Made by a program: the position numbers and the translations under genes. From Guptibacillus spartinae (GTDB lineage: Bacteria; Bacillota; Bacilli; Bacillales; Guptibacillaceae): a stretch of DNA of 63,281 bases. Below, piece after piece: positions 37,727 to 47,164 of this stretch; position 1 is the stretch's first letter; each line of letters opens with the position of its first letter. The stretch covers positions 1 to 63,281 of the forward strand of contig NZ_JAQQWU010000018.1 of NCBI RefSeq assembly GCF_028610625.1, given 5' to 3'. The notes beneath the pieces are model-generated. The model did not search any database. It had not been told where the DNA came from and worked only from the letters and a program-made list of their open reading frames with translations.

Positions 37727-37759
37727 CGAAACCCCACTAACAAAGTTAGTGGGGTTTCG
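37727..37759 (-). terminator. hairpin ending the sucrose operon
   Basis: A perfect 15-bp stem (37727-37741 with 37745-37759) and a 3-base loop just after scrB. The T-run is missing, so it may act also as an mRNA-end protector. Confidence 0.65.
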
Positions 37760-37767
37760 CTTACTTA

Positions 37768-39207
37768 TTACTTTAATAACCATTTCGTCACATGAAACAT
37801 TGAATGACCGCCTGCTTCAAACACAAGACTTTCGTCGTTTTCATCTGGGAAAAATCTTGAGGTAAACACCTCTTCACCATTATTTACAAAAACTTCAATC
37901 GAAGAAGAATCAACATAGAAACGGAGGTCGTTCACGCTCTCAATCCAGCAGCTACGTGTTTCTTCTTCCCCATTCACAAAGCTTTTTCTCTTAAATGTTA
38001 ACAATGAATTTGTGGCATCATACATCATTGAAGCATTGTTTCGAATGGATACAGAAAATGTTTCTTCTACCTTATCAAGTTGAACAAGTAATTCATATAC
38101 CGCTCCGTTCAACTCCCTCCATTCTTTTCGTTCATTTGAAAGACTGACTACCTTAGTTATGTCACTATGTCTCATTGCTTCGAGTTCTACGGCAGGACGT
38201 TGAAAAAGTTGATCTCCTTCATAATGAAGCTCACGCGGAATGGTTAGAATGTGAACCCATTTATGAGCGATCGTTGGATGATGCTCTTCTCCCTGCTCCG
38301 GTACACCCATCCAGCCGATGATCAATCTTCTACCCTTCTCATCAAGCGTCGTTTGTGGAGCATAAAACTCAAAGCCGCGATCCAGCTCTGTAAATGGCCC
38401 GTGATTCATCTTTCCGCTCGCATAATCCAGTTCTCCAGATAAATAGCCGGTTTGATAAACGTTTTGATACAGATAGCCATCCGCTTTAAGGCCTTGTGGT
38501 GAAAAGAGGAGTATGTCTTTTCCGTTTAACTCGAATAAGTCTGGGCACTCCCACATATATCCCAGATCACCAATCGCTTCTTGTCCCGAAGCGGTGACAT
38601 CGCCTTTAAACGTCCACTCTTTTAAATCAGAAGACTCATATAAGACGATGCGCCCTTCCTCATTTAAATCCTGTGTGCCAATGACCATATACCACTTATC
38701 TAAATGCTGCCATACTTTCGGATCACGAAAATGTGGGGTGTACCCTTCTGGCAATCCAATGACCACGCCCTTCTTATCAAAATGAAGCCCATCTTCTGAT
38801 TCGGCTACACATTGATACGTTTCACGATTTCCGTTCTCATCCTTCACATTTCCTGTATAGAAAAGTTTCATTTTCTGATCGTGGACGACCGCACTTCCTG
38901 AATAACAACCATTCTTGTCATACCAATCACCAGGAGCTAATGCAATTGGCGCAAGCTCCCAGTTCACAAGGTCTTTGGATGTATAGTGCCCCCAGAATTT
39001 TGCCCCATGCTCTGTCTTAAACGGCATCCATTGAAAGAAAACATGATAAGTGCCATTCCATTGAACAAATCCGTTTGGATCATTCAGTAAGCCTACGGGT
39101 GGCATTAAATGAAACTCTGGACGGTAAGGGTCACGCTTAACCGTCTCGTGGTGCAATTCCATTTCTTTTATAGCTAGTTCCTTTAATTCATTGTTTCGAT
39201 CTAACAT
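37768..39207 (-). CDS. scrB: sucrose-6-phosphate hydrolase (GH32)
   Basis: A 479-residue cytoplasmic enzyme that splits sucrose 6-phosphate into glucose 6-phosphate and fructose. The GH32 motifs are LLNDPNGF (nucleophile Asp43), FRDPKV (stabiliser) and MWECPDLF (acid/base Glu), followed by a C-terminal beta-sandwich. The ATG at 39207 has AGGTGA five bases upstream; a longer frame to 39270 would read through the terminator that follows the PTS gene. It pairs with scrA and scrR. Confidence 0.94.
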   Translation of the reverse strand: MLDRNNELKELAIKEMELHHETVKRDPYRPEFHLMPPVGLLNDPNGFVQWNGTYHVFFQWMPFKTEHGAKFWGHYTSKDLVNWELAPIALAPGDWYDKNGCYSGSAVVHDQKMKLFYTGNVKDENGNRETYQCVAESEDGLHFDKKGVVIGLPEGYTPHFRDPKVWQHLDKWYMVIGTQDLNEEGRIVLYESSDLKEWTFKGDVTASGQEAIGDLGYMWECPDLFELNGKDILLFSPQGLKADGYLYQNVYQTGYLSGELDYASGKMNHGPFTELDRGFEFYAPQTTLDEKGRRLIIGWMGVPEQGEEHHPTIAHKWVHILTIPRELHYEGDQLFQRPAVELEAMRHSDITKVVSLSNERKEWRELNGAVYELLVQLDKVEETFSVSIRNNASMMYDATNSLLTFKRKSFVNGEEETRSCWIESVNDLRFYVDSSSIEVFVNNGEEVFTSRFFPDENDESLVFEAGGHSMFHVTKWLLK

Positions 39208-39234
39208 GAAATCACCTAGTTTGTTTAAATTTTG

Positions 39235-39264
39235 AAAAAGGGGTCCGCTCTTTTGAGGACCCCC
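39235..39264 (-). terminator. intercistronic terminator between scrA and scrB
   Basis: A 7-8 bp G/C-rich stem (39240-39246 with 39257-39263) and a T-run on the minus strand. It lies between two genes of one pathway, so it may lower scrB expression relative to scrA, unless scrB has another promoter. Confidence 0.7.
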
Positions 39265-39272
39265 TTCCATGA

Positions 39273-40667
39273 TTATTTATCTAGCATACCGTCTTTATAG
39301 CCAAATGCCCATGTAAGACCAAAGGCAATGGCGATCGCTATCACATTCACAAGAAGATATAACACGATCTGACTGTTTAAAAACAAGAGGGTACCTGGAA
39401 TCACGGTAACCGCAAGACCAGTAGCTTTTAGTTTAAAGAGTGATGCAAGGAATCCACCAACTGCCCCACCAATCAACCCCATAATAAATGGTTTCATGTA
39501 ACGAAGATTGACACCAAAGATTGCTGGTTCTGTTATTCCAAGAAATGCAGATAGAGAAGATGGAAGCGCTAATGCTTTTAGTTTTTTCGATTTAGTTTTC
39601 ATCCCGACTGCAAGTGCCGCCCCACCTTGAGCCGCGATAGCAGCCGAAATGATTGGGTTAAACGGATTATAACCAAGATTCTCAAACAACTGAATTTCAA
39701 GGAAGTTAAAGATATGGTGCACACCGGTAATGACAATGATTTGATGGAAGAAACCAATAATTAGCCCACTTAGACCAAATGGAAGATCAAGAATATAGAT
39801 CGTACCATCCATAATGTATTCTTCTACCGTATGGAAAACCGGTCCGATCGCAAACAGCGACAGGGTAATCATAATGAGCAATACTAAAAATGGTGTTAAA
39901 ATAAGATCCAATGCTTCAGGAACTATTTTCCGAATACGTTTCTCTAACTTTGCACCGAGTAAACCAGCAACGAATGCTGGAATGACGGAGCCTTGATACC
40001 CAACTACAGGTATAAATCCGAGAAACTTAAGTGGTTCTGCATTTCCTGCCGCTACTTCCCATGCGTTTGGAAGAGCTGGAGTCACTAACATTAAGCCGAG
40101 AACAAGACCAATGGTTGGATTCCCTCCGAACACTCGGAATGTCGACCAAGCGACTAGTGCCGGTAAGAAAATAAACGCTGTATCTGTTAGAACTTGTGTA
40201 AATAGAATAAAGTTATCTGAAATATCCCCTGGTGTTAACCCGAAAAGAGCAAGTATCTCTTCTTGGAGCACAAGTCCACGTAATCCCATAAATAATCCAG
40301 TTGCAACCAGGGCAGGAATGATCGGCACGAAAACGTCACCAAATGAGCGAATGGCACGTTGAAAAGCATTTCCCTGCTTTGCCGACTCCTCTTTGATTTC
40401 GGACTTTGTTGAACCAGTTGCTCCAAGTGCCGTCACTTCTTCATAAATGCGATTAACCGTTCCTGTTCCAAAAATAACTTGATATTGACCGGAATTATAA
40501 AAGGCACCCTTTACTTTTTCAACCCCTTCTACTCGCTCCTGATCAATCTTTTCTTTGTCGTGTACCATGATTCTAAGTCTCGTTGCACAATGGGCAACAG
40601 ATTGAATATTTTCTTGTCCCCCAATAGCATCAATGACTTCCTGAGCAATTTCACGATTTGTAGCCAT
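39273..40667 (-). CDS. scrA: sucrose PTS permease IIBC
   Basis: A 464-residue PTS protein. The N-terminal IIB domain has the phosphorylation site Cys27 in VAHCATRLRI. A IIC domain with about ten membrane segments follows, with GVHHIFNFLEIQLFENLGYN typical of the sucrose/trehalose group. No IIA domain is attached or encoded nearby, so phosphate must come from the glucose-type IIA elsewhere. It imports sucrose as sucrose 6-phosphate. The ATG at 40667 follows AAGGGAG. Confidence 0.92.
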   Translation of the reverse strand: MATNREIAQEVIDAIGGQENIQSVAHCATRLRIMVHDKEKIDQERVEGVEKVKGAFYNSGQYQVIFGTGTVNRIYEEVTALGATGSTKSEIKEESAKQGNAFQRAIRSFGDVFVPIIPALVATGLFMGLRGLVLQEEILALFGLTPGDISDNFILFTQVLTDTAFIFLPALVAWSTFRVFGGNPTIGLVLGLMLVTPALPNAWEVAAGNAEPLKFLGFIPVVGYQGSVIPAFVAGLLGAKLEKRIRKIVPEALDLILTPFLVLLIMITLSLFAIGPVFHTVEEYIMDGTIYILDLPFGLSGLIIGFFHQIIVITGVHHIFNFLEIQLFENLGYNPFNPIISAAIAAQGGAALAVGMKTKSKKLKALALPSSLSAFLGITEPAIFGVNLRYMKPFIMGLIGGAVGGFLASLFKLKATGLAVTVIPGTLLFLNSQIVLYLLVNVIAIAIAFGLTWAFGYKDGMLDK

Positions 40668-40706
40668 ATTATTTTCTCCCTTCACGATTTATCTTGCGCC
40701 TGGTAT

Positions 40707-40718
40707 CGATTCCACATT
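40707..40718 (-). promoter_or_regulatory. ScrR-type operator half, copy 1
   Basis: On the minus strand AATGTGGAATCG, identical to 12 bases of the second copy at 40801-40812, 94 bases apart. The two copies flank the cre-like site. Likely repressor contact. Confidence 0.5.
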
Positions 40719-40731
40719 CTGCGAAACAAAA

Positions 40732-40745
40732 TGCGAGCGTTTTCA
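40732..40745 (-). promoter_or_regulatory. cre site (CcpA) of scrA
   Basis: TGAAAACGCTCGCA on the minus strand fits the cre consensus TGWAARCGYTWNCW at 13 of 14 positions. It lies about 65 bases before the scrA ATG, consistent with carbon catabolite repression. Confidence 0.65.
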
Positions 40746-40791
40746 TTTACTCGCTCTTCCGTTATTCCAATAGTAAGTTTGGGTCTGAACG

Positions 40792-40811
40792 ATGTGTGAA
40801 CGATTCCACAT
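40792..40811 (-). promoter_or_regulatory. ScrR-type operator, copy 2 (imperfect palindrome)
   Basis: ATGTGGAATCGTTCACACAT on the minus strand: ATGTG and CACAT ends, CG centre, 7 of 10 pairs. LacI-family operators have a CG centre. It overlaps the sequence shared with copy 1. Confidence 0.5.
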
Positions 40812-40847
40812 TAGTAAAAAAGAAATTGACATCGTTTTCATAAGTTA

Positions 40848-41837
40848 CTATACACTATCTCGTTCAATAAGTCTATAATCAAGTTTAATTTTTTCTTTTT
40901 CAATCACTTTCCCTGATAACTGCTCTAAAATAAGCTGAGCCGTCTTCTGTCCAGCATCTTCATTGAAGTAATCAACAGTTGATAGGGCTGGTGTCACATG
41001 TCTCGATAAATCTGACGCACCAATTCCAAATAAAGCCATATCTTCAGGGATACGAATATTTTTTTCTTTTAGCAGGCCTAGTGCCCCGATCGCCATTCGA
41101 TCTGTTACAGCAAAAATAGCTGTCGGTCGATGCTCAGATTGCTCCAATACTTGCTTTGCGGCTTCATAGCCGGATTCAAACGTAAAGTTTCCATACTGAA
41201 TCCAACCTTCTTCTACTAATAAACCGTGCTTTTTCATTGCATCTAGAAAGCCCTGTTTACGAATAACTCCAACGGCGTGGTCACTCTCTGGTACGCCAAT
41301 AAAACCGATATTACGATGCCCTTTTTCAATAAGCAACTCGGTTACACTAAAGGCAGAATGATAATCGTCGTAAACAACAGACGTCACTCCGCTTAGCTCC
41401 TGACCAATTGCCACAAAGGGAATGGAAGTTTCTGAAATCGTATCGATTAAATCTTGATTACGGTTTGTAGCAAGCAAAATAATGCCGTCTACTTGACGAC
41501 TTTTCAATAGTTTAATATTTTGTAGTTCTTTCTCTGGCTGTAACTGTGTATTGGTTAAAAGAATTTGATATCCGTTGTCCGCAAGCTCTTTTTCAATTCC
41601 GTTCACAACGCGACTGGCCGTTTCCGTACTAATCCTTGGCAAAATAACGCCAATTACTCCAGAGCGTTTCGTTCGCATCGTTTTAGCATGCGCACTTGGA
41701 ATATAACCCATTTCTTCCACTGCCTCAACGACCCGCTTCCTTGCTTCATGACTTACGTAGCCATTGTCATTGAGCACTCGTGAAACTGTGGTACGAGAGA
41801 CTCCCGCACGTTTTGCTACATCCTTAATAGTTGGCAT
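40848..41837 (-). CDS. scrR: LacI-family sucrose operon repressor
   Basis: A 329-residue repressor. The N-terminal LacI HTH is MPTIKDVAKRAGVSRTTVSR (1-20), followed by the hinge and a periplasmic-binding-protein-like sensor domain. It lies upstream of scrA in the same direction with a 180-base gap that contains operator-like sites. The sugar ligand is inferred to be sucrose 6-phosphate or fructose from its neighbours. Confidence 0.88.
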   Translation of the reverse strand: MPTIKDVAKRAGVSRTTVSRVLNDNGYVSHEARKRVVEAVEEMGYIPSAHAKTMRTKRSGVIGVILPRISTETASRVVNGIEKELADNGYQILLTNTQLQPEKELQNIKLLKSRQVDGIILLATNRNQDLIDTISETSIPFVAIGQELSGVTSVVYDDYHSAFSVTELLIEKGHRNIGFIGVPESDHAVGVIRKQGFLDAMKKHGLLVEEGWIQYGNFTFESGYEAAKQVLEQSEHRPTAIFAVTDRMAIGALGLLKEKNIRIPEDMALFGIGASDLSRHVTPALSTVDYFNEDAGQKTAQLILEQLSGKVIEKEKIKLDYRLIERDSV

Positions 41838-42056
41838 AACCGTTCCTCCATTAATACAATCTTTCCTTCTATCATCATAATCGAAATAACCTCTAAAGTC
41901 TATAATTGGGAAAATATGTACGATTAAACCTATTAGATAGGCATATTAGTTTACTTCTCACCAAAAGGCCACTATGATTAAATGGAATGTGTTTTATTTC
42001 GGGATACTAAATAAATAATGCTGAAGGAATAACATACCAATTAAAGGAGGGCTGCT

Positions 42057-43457
42057 ATGTCAGACTATACAGAACACGAAAAATTAGATGCCTCAGCACG
42101 CCAAAAGCTGATCATTCTCGTTTGTACGATTTTAGCTTTTGCTGTTATGAATGGAACGATGTTTAACGTTGCCATTCCTGATATTGCTGCATCGTTTAAC
42201 CTTAGCCCTTCAGAAGTAAGTTGGGTTTTAACTGGATATATCCTTGTGTTTGCGATTGGTTCGCTCATGTACGGCAAGCTGGCGGATCTCTATCCAATCA
42301 AAACGCTTTTTACAATAGGAATTACCATCTTTGCGATCGGTGCTTTTATCGGCTTTCTTTCCCCAAACTACCCGACTTTATTAGCAGCACGAATTCTTCA
42401 AGCGATTGGTGGGGCAACCATTCCGGCACTTGCCTTTATTGTGCCGATTCGTTTTCTACCTAATGAAAAAGGCAGAGTATTTGGATTGATTTCTTCTACC
42501 GTTGCATTTGCTTCAGGAGTTGGCCCGATTATTGGTGGAGTTGTAGGCGGCACCCTCAACTGGCGCTTTCTTTTCCTCTTCTCTGTTGCTACCATCTTTG
42601 CGATACCACTGTTTCGAAAATGGTTGCCCGATGAAGAAAAACGTTCAGGTTCAATTGATTTACCAGGGGCTGCTCTTATGGCTGTGTCTGTTGCCTCTTT
42701 GTTGTTTTATATCACTACGTTCCTATGGGTTTTACTTGCTATTTTCATTGTGTTTTTCATTCTTTTTCTCTGGCGGACATTTACAATTACCCACCCCTTT
42801 ATTGATCCAGTTATATTAAAAAACACCAAGTATACCATAACTGTTTTAACAAGTTTTCTAGGGACTTCAGCACTTTTTGGCCTCATTTTTGTCATTCCGA
42901 TTATGTTACGTGAGCTAAACGGACTATCAACGTTAAAGATCGGACTTGTCTTATTCCCTGGGGCCATGGCAGCTGGGTTAATTGGACAAATTGGCGGTAA
43001 AATTATTGAACAGCGCGGCGCCATTCTTGTTGTTAAAATCGCTTTGCTCCTCATTGCAAGCGGGACATTTTTCATTTCAACATTTGCAGGATACAGCGCT
43101 TGGGTCATTGCACCATGTCTGTTAATTGCTTATCTCGGATTCCCACTCATTCAAAGCTCTACTGCTGATTTACTATCGACCATCCTACCTGATAACCAAA
43201 ACGGTGTTGGAATGGGCGTGTTCAATTTATTGAACTTCCTTGCCGGTGCTTTTAGCTCAGCGATCTTTGGAAGACTACTCGACATGAAAAACGTCTCGTT
43301 TTCTATGAACCCCTTCTCCCTTTCTGGAAGTAATCTTATCTTTAGTAACCTTTACCTTGGGTTAACCTGTATTGGCATACTCGCTTTTTCAATCTTCACA
43401 CTGAAATTTTTATCTAAGCGAGAAAAAACGCTATCTGAATCATCCGTTTCTTCATAA
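42057..43457 (+). CDS. MFS drug/proton antiporter-like transporter
   Basis: A 466-residue major facilitator protein with twelve to fourteen membrane segments. LTGYILVFAIGSLMYGKLAD carries the conserved inter-helix 2-3 motif, ARILQAIGGATIPALAF is motif B, and GVGPIIGGVVGGTLNWRFLF corresponds to motif C of drug exporters (DHA type). It should export a hydrophobic or cationic compound, though the substrate is unknown. AAAGGAGGGC sets the start; the gene is alone. Confidence 0.87.
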   Translation: MSDYTEHEKLDASARQKLIILVCTILAFAVMNGTMFNVAIPDIAASFNLSPSEVSWVLTGYILVFAIGSLMYGKLADLYPIKTLFTIGITIFAIGAFIGFLSPNYPTLLAARILQAIGGATIPALAFIVPIRFLPNEKGRVFGLISSTVAFASGVGPIIGGVVGGTLNWRFLFLFSVATIFAIPLFRKWLPDEEKRSGSIDLPGAALMAVSVASLLFYITTFLWVLLAIFIVFFILFLWRTFTITHPFIDPVILKNTKYTITVLTSFLGTSALFGLIFVIPIMLRELNGLSTLKIGLVLFPGAMAAGLIGQIGGKIIEQRGAILVVKIALLLIASGTFFISTFAGYSAWVIAPCLLIAYLGFPLIQSSTADLLSTILPDNQNGVGMGVFNLLNFLAGAFSSAIFGRLLDMKNVSFSMNPFSLSGSNLIFSNLYLGLTCIGILAFSIFTLKFLSKREKTLSESSVSS

Positions 43458-43459
43458 GC

Positions 43460-43500
43460 AATAAAAAGATCGGCCACTTGTGGGAGCCGATCTTTTTATT
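43460..43500. terminator. bidirectional terminator
   Basis: A perfect 15-bp stem (43460-43474 with 43486-43500) around an 11-base loop. The stop of the convergent flavoprotein gene (43499) lies in the right arm. Confidence 0.92.
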
Positions 43501-44830
43501 ATATCATTTGGGCGGTATATAAACCGCTGGCTGCTGCCTGCGATAAGGAATGCGTTTCACCCGAACAATCACCGATTAAAAAGAGGCCACTTACTTTTGT
43601 TTCAAAATGGTCATTTGTTGGGATTTTTGCTTCGTAGAACTTCCCGTCCATGCCATATAGCAATGTCTCTTCATCGATCTGCTCTCCTATCAGCTGTTCA
43701 AGACAGTCGAAAAACTCCAGAAGGGCACGTAGATAGATGTGAGGAACTTCCTTTATCAGGTTTCCAGCAACTGAATCAAGGGATGGTACGATTGAATTTA
43801 ATCTCAAAGTCTCAGAAGTGGTCGTCTGCTTCTTTCTTAAATCCTGTAGACGCTGAACAACTATTCGATCCGTATCTCTATTAATTCTCCCAATCACCTG
43901 GTTCGCAACTTGATCGGCTTCCTCTTTTGAAGAATAAAAAGTAGGTACAAATAACGTAAAGTTTAAATTACTACTCGCCTCGTCCCTTTCCCTCTTATTC
44001 TGTCCATCTGGCATGACAAGATTGTGTTGATATTTCCTTATAATCCTCCCATTTGGGTTCATACAGTAAGTTGTTGCTTCGAAAGTCTCTCTTTTGATAT
44101 GAAGCTTTGTTTCAAATGTTTGTTTTAATAGCGCTTGAAGCTGATTGCCTCGCATTTCAACGCGAATACCCAAATCAAGACGAGCAGGACCAGGAAGTAA
44201 ACCGAGCTGCGCACATTGATCATACATCCACTCACTTCCGCTATTCCCTGTTGAGAGCACAACCTTCTTTGATTGGATGATTCCTTTTGAAGTGATGATA
44301 TTGAAGCACTCAGCTTTTTCAATTGAGTAAATATCTGTTTCAAAGTGTAGCTCAATCCGACCTCTTAAAAACTCGTACATCTTTTGAAAAACAAGGCCCG
44401 ACCGTTTCGTACCAAGATGGCGAACTGATGTGGTCAATACTTCTAATCCGGCTTTTTTTGCGTCCCTTTTTAACTCTGGACTATGTGTGTGATAGAGTTC
44501 TGCTCCATCTCCCCCAAAAGAACATAGAATACGATCGACTTCCCACATTAGCTCTCCAGCCCGATCTGATCCAATTTTTCTACCGAGATTACCACCAAAG
44601 TCATTGGTATAATTAAACTTTCCTTCCGACTTACCGAGTCCACCAAACCCTATGTACTGATCACAAACATCACAAGAACACATCTGTTTTGAACGAGCTT
44701 TGCACTTACGTTCTGAAAGCTCCTTCCCTTTATCAATTAGTAAAATTTTAAAATCCGGGTGTAGCTCAGTCAGCTGATAAGCCATAAAGATCCCACTTAC
44801 CCCAGCTCCAATGATGGTTACGTCATACAT
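43499..44830 (-). CDS. FAD-dependent dehydrogenase with N-terminal cysteine cluster (COG2509-like)
   Basis: A 443-residue flavoprotein. The FAD motif TIIGAGVSGIFMAYQL starts at residue 5, and a second site, FLIGDCSGETHSLSQAAASG, lies near the C-terminus. Between them, GFGGLGKSEGKFNYTNDFGG resembles the uncharacterised FAD-dependent dehydrogenases of COG2509. Cys43, Cys51, Cys53 and Cys56 (C-x7-C-x-C-x2-C) sit directly after the FAD fold and could hold iron-sulfur or zinc. Electron donor and substrate are unknown. It is a single-gene unit. Confidence 0.8.
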   Translation of the reverse strand: MYDVTIIGAGVSGIFMAYQLTELHPDFKILLIDKGKELSERKCKARSKQMCSCDVCDQYIGFGGLGKSEGKFNYTNDFGGNLGRKIGSDRAGELMWEVDRILCSFGGDGAELYHTHSPELKRDAKKAGLEVLTTSVRHLGTKRSGLVFQKMYEFLRGRIELHFETDIYSIEKAECFNIITSKGIIQSKKVVLSTGNSGSEWMYDQCAQLGLLPGPARLDLGIRVEMRGNQLQALLKQTFETKLHIKRETFEATTYCMNPNGRIIRKYQHNLVMPDGQNKRERDEASSNLNFTLFVPTFYSSKEEADQVANQVIGRINRDTDRIVVQRLQDLRKKQTTTSETLRLNSIVPSLDSVAGNLIKEVPHIYLRALLEFFDCLEQLIGEQIDEETLLYGMDGKFYEAKIPTNDHFETKVSGLFLIGDCSGETHSLSQAAASGLYTAQMI

Positions 44831-44912
44831 GAGAACCCCTCGCCTTCTATTAAAAAAAGCATATCATAATCCAGTACTGAAACGGTGGATGTCACCTCGT
44901 TTTTTATAAATG

Positions 44913-44937
44913 AAAAAGCCCCTTTGACAGGGGCTTT
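44913..44937 (-). terminator. terminator of the antiporter gene
   Basis: AAAGCCCCT (44915-44923) pairs with AGGGGCTTT (44929-44937), with a T-run on the minus strand. Confidence 0.85.
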
Positions 44938-44939
44938 AC

Positions 44940-46823
44940 TTACTTGTTTTCTTCAGCATTTTCTTTTTCTTTTTCATTTCTCTCATCAGTACGTTGCTTT
45001 TCAAGCTTTTCACGAATACGATTAAATTCTTTACTAGGCGGCATCAAGCTGACGAGCACATCACCTGCTTCTGCTCTTGTTTGAGAGTCATGCGCAAAAA
45101 ACTCTAAACTTCCAGAAGGTTTTTTCACAAAAAGCATGATTGTTTCCTCATCTCTTTCCTCAAGATATTGGTCATAACCATACTGCTGTGTAATATTTGT
45201 TTTTCGGAATACGTAGCCACTTTCTACTTTACGATTCAAGCTTTCCCATGTAGCACCTTCTTTAAAGGCTACACGTCCCCCTATCGTATGCACGAGCTCC
45301 TCTAAATCATCCCCTCGGTCATTCCGTAAACTTAACTGAAAGAGATTGTTTCGACCAATTTCAGGAACAAATGTTGTACAAACCAGTGCATTGTAAGAAT
45401 CAAGCTCCGTAGCCGCAATCATATACTCATACGGTGTTAAATCAAGGCGATATTCGGTTTGTTCGGATAGAATTTCTCCTCTATAAAACGGTACACCAGC
45501 TTTTCTTGTTGTAAGTAGCCTTTGCCATGACGAATCCGTAATTAAAACTGGAATTTTTAATTCTTTTAGCGTTTTAGATAAAGCTGTGGAGAACGTACTG
45601 CCCCCCACGATAAGAACACCAGGCTGGCCATCGCTCGCTAGTCCGAGCTTCTCGGCCGTCCATCTGATCGAAAAACCGTGTACCACAACAGTAGCAAACA
45701 CTAATGCAAATGTAAGAGACATTAATATTTTCGCATCTTCAAATCCAGCATCAAGTAACACACTGGCAAAGTAGCTCGCGACAGTTAATGCAACGATTCC
45801 TCGCGGTGCTATCCATCCAACAAGTGTTTTTTCCTGCCAGGATAAGTCCGTTCCAATGGTTGAGAGCCATATTGAAATGGGTCTCACGACAAACAACATA
45901 AGAAGGACGAAGGCAAGAATTTGCCAATGGAAAATTTCAAGAAGTGTTTCAACGGATAATGAGGCGGTTAGCATAATGAAAATTGTGGAGATCAACAATA
46001 CTGAAATATTTTCCTTGAAGTGCCTCATATCGTCTATTGATGAAATATGCATATTCGCTAGCGTAATACCCATTGCGGTAACAGCGAGTAATCCTGTCTC
46101 ATGAGTGATTTCATCCGCTACTGCGAAACAAAGAATGACAACTGCGAAAACCACTGGAGATTTTAAGAACTCCGGTACATACCCCTTCTCAAACATCCAT
46201 CCAACGCCTCGGCCACATAGGAAGCCAAAAAGCGTTGCAAATAATGAACCTAAGAAAAAGACGAGAAGAACGGTTGGCGTTGCTTCTTCTACTTTTAAAA
46301 ATTTTATTATTTCAAACGCAAAAACGGCAAGAAGCGCTCCAAGTGGATCGACGATAATGCCTTCCCACTTTAATATTTTTGCTGGTCTTGGCTTTAGTTT
46401 TGCCTGTCTTAATAGCGGTAAAATAACGGTTGGTCCCGTAACGATAAACAAGCCTCCGATGACAAACGCCACACCCCAGGATAATCCCGCAACGTAATGG
46501 GCTGACAGTGAGCCTAAAAGCCAGGCGAGAAATGCGCCGACGGTTACAATTCTTCCAACTGGTCGACCAAGCCCTTTAATTTCACGAAAATCAAGATTCA
46601 GACTTCCTTCAAATAAAATAATGGCAACCGCAATTGAAACAAATGGATCAAATAAATCCCCGAATACATCTTCAGGATGCAGCAAACCGAAAATCGGACC
46701 GACAAGCAAACCAATAATCGACATAACAACAATGGCAGGCAAGTGAAAACGCCAGGCAATCCATTGCGAAAAGATGCCAAGGGCACCAACAAGCATAATA
46801 TTAAATAAAATCGAATCGACCAT
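44940..46823 (-). CDS. cation/proton antiporter (CPA family) with RCK-like domain
   Basis: A 627-residue membrane antiporter. About twelve segments occupy residues 1-400, with ILFEGSLNLDFREIKGLGRP, TGPTVILPLLRQ and WEGIIVDPLGAL, the family signatures of NhaP-type CPA1 exchangers. A cytosolic nucleotide-binding domain follows (PGVLIVGGSTFSTALSKTLK), then a TrkA-C-like part and a charged Lys/Glu tail. It likely exchanges sodium or potassium for protons and is gated by a nucleotide. The ATG at 46823 has AGAAGGAGG upstream; a longer frame is not supported. Confidence 0.88.
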   Translation of the reverse strand: MVDSILFNIMLVGALGIFSQWIAWRFHLPAIVVMSIIGLLVGPIFGLLHPEDVFGDLFDPFVSIAVAIILFEGSLNLDFREIKGLGRPVGRIVTVGAFLAWLLGSLSAHYVAGLSWGVAFVIGGLFIVTGPTVILPLLRQAKLKPRPAKILKWEGIIVDPLGALLAVFAFEIIKFLKVEEATPTVLLVFFLGSLFATLFGFLCGRGVGWMFEKGYVPEFLKSPVVFAVVILCFAVADEITHETGLLAVTAMGITLANMHISSIDDMRHFKENISVLLISTIFIMLTASLSVETLLEIFHWQILAFVLLMLFVVRPISIWLSTIGTDLSWQEKTLVGWIAPRGIVALTVASYFASVLLDAGFEDAKILMSLTFALVFATVVVHGFSIRWTAEKLGLASDGQPGVLIVGGSTFSTALSKTLKELKIPVLITDSSWQRLLTTRKAGVPFYRGEILSEQTEYRLDLTPYEYMIAATELDSYNALVCTTFVPEIGRNNLFQLSLRNDRGDDLEELVHTIGGRVAFKEGATWESLNRKVESGYVFRKTNITQQYGYDQYLEERDEETIMLFVKKPSGSLEFFAHDSQTRAEAGDVLVSLMPPSKEFNRIREKLEKQRTDERNEKEKENAEENK

Positions 46824-47164
46824 GGATAGCCTCCTTCTGTTTACAACTAACTCTTCCTTCATTCTATTCTGTCCTATGTACCTAACTTCACTATAGTCGA
46901 TACGGACAGAAATGTTTGAAGATATGCTCAAAAATACCGTAAATAGTAAAAAAAAGAATGAAACGTATATTACATGTCGTCATTTTATATGCAATTCATA
47001 CCATAAGGCAACTATCTACTCTTTTTGTGAAATAGAAACTTTACATATTTTAGTTATGGAAGAAGTATTACCCTTTAGAAGTCAAAACGAACCCAATTCC
47101 AATTAATCTTATTTTATACAAGGACCAGGTTAAATTGAAAAAGAGCAGGTCACCCTGCTCTTCG
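46824..47164. other. intergenic region before the antiporter and topB
   Basis: A 341-base AT-rich gap. It holds the topB terminator at its right end and presumably the antiporter promoter. A 64-codon plus-strand frame (46912-47106) has no ribosome site. Nothing else is recognised. Confidence 0.5.
47138..47162 (-). terminator. terminator of topB
   Basis: AAGAGCAGG (47141-47149), 4-base loop, CCTGCTCTT (47154-47162), with a short T-run on the minus strand. Confidence 0.8.

Larger units (their letters stand above)
37404..37767. other. intergenic region between qoxA and the sucrose operon
   Basis: A 364-base gap. It holds the qox promoter, a perfect 16-bp TGTGA-N6-TCACA palindrome and the hairpin that ends scrB. 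No coding region with a ribosome site is seen. Listed separately below. Confidence 0.6.

Noticed and set aside
46912-47106. 64-codon plus-strand frame between the antiporter and topB
   Set aside because: No ribosome site, no recognisable domain, and odd composition for a real protein; it lies in an AT-rich promoter region.
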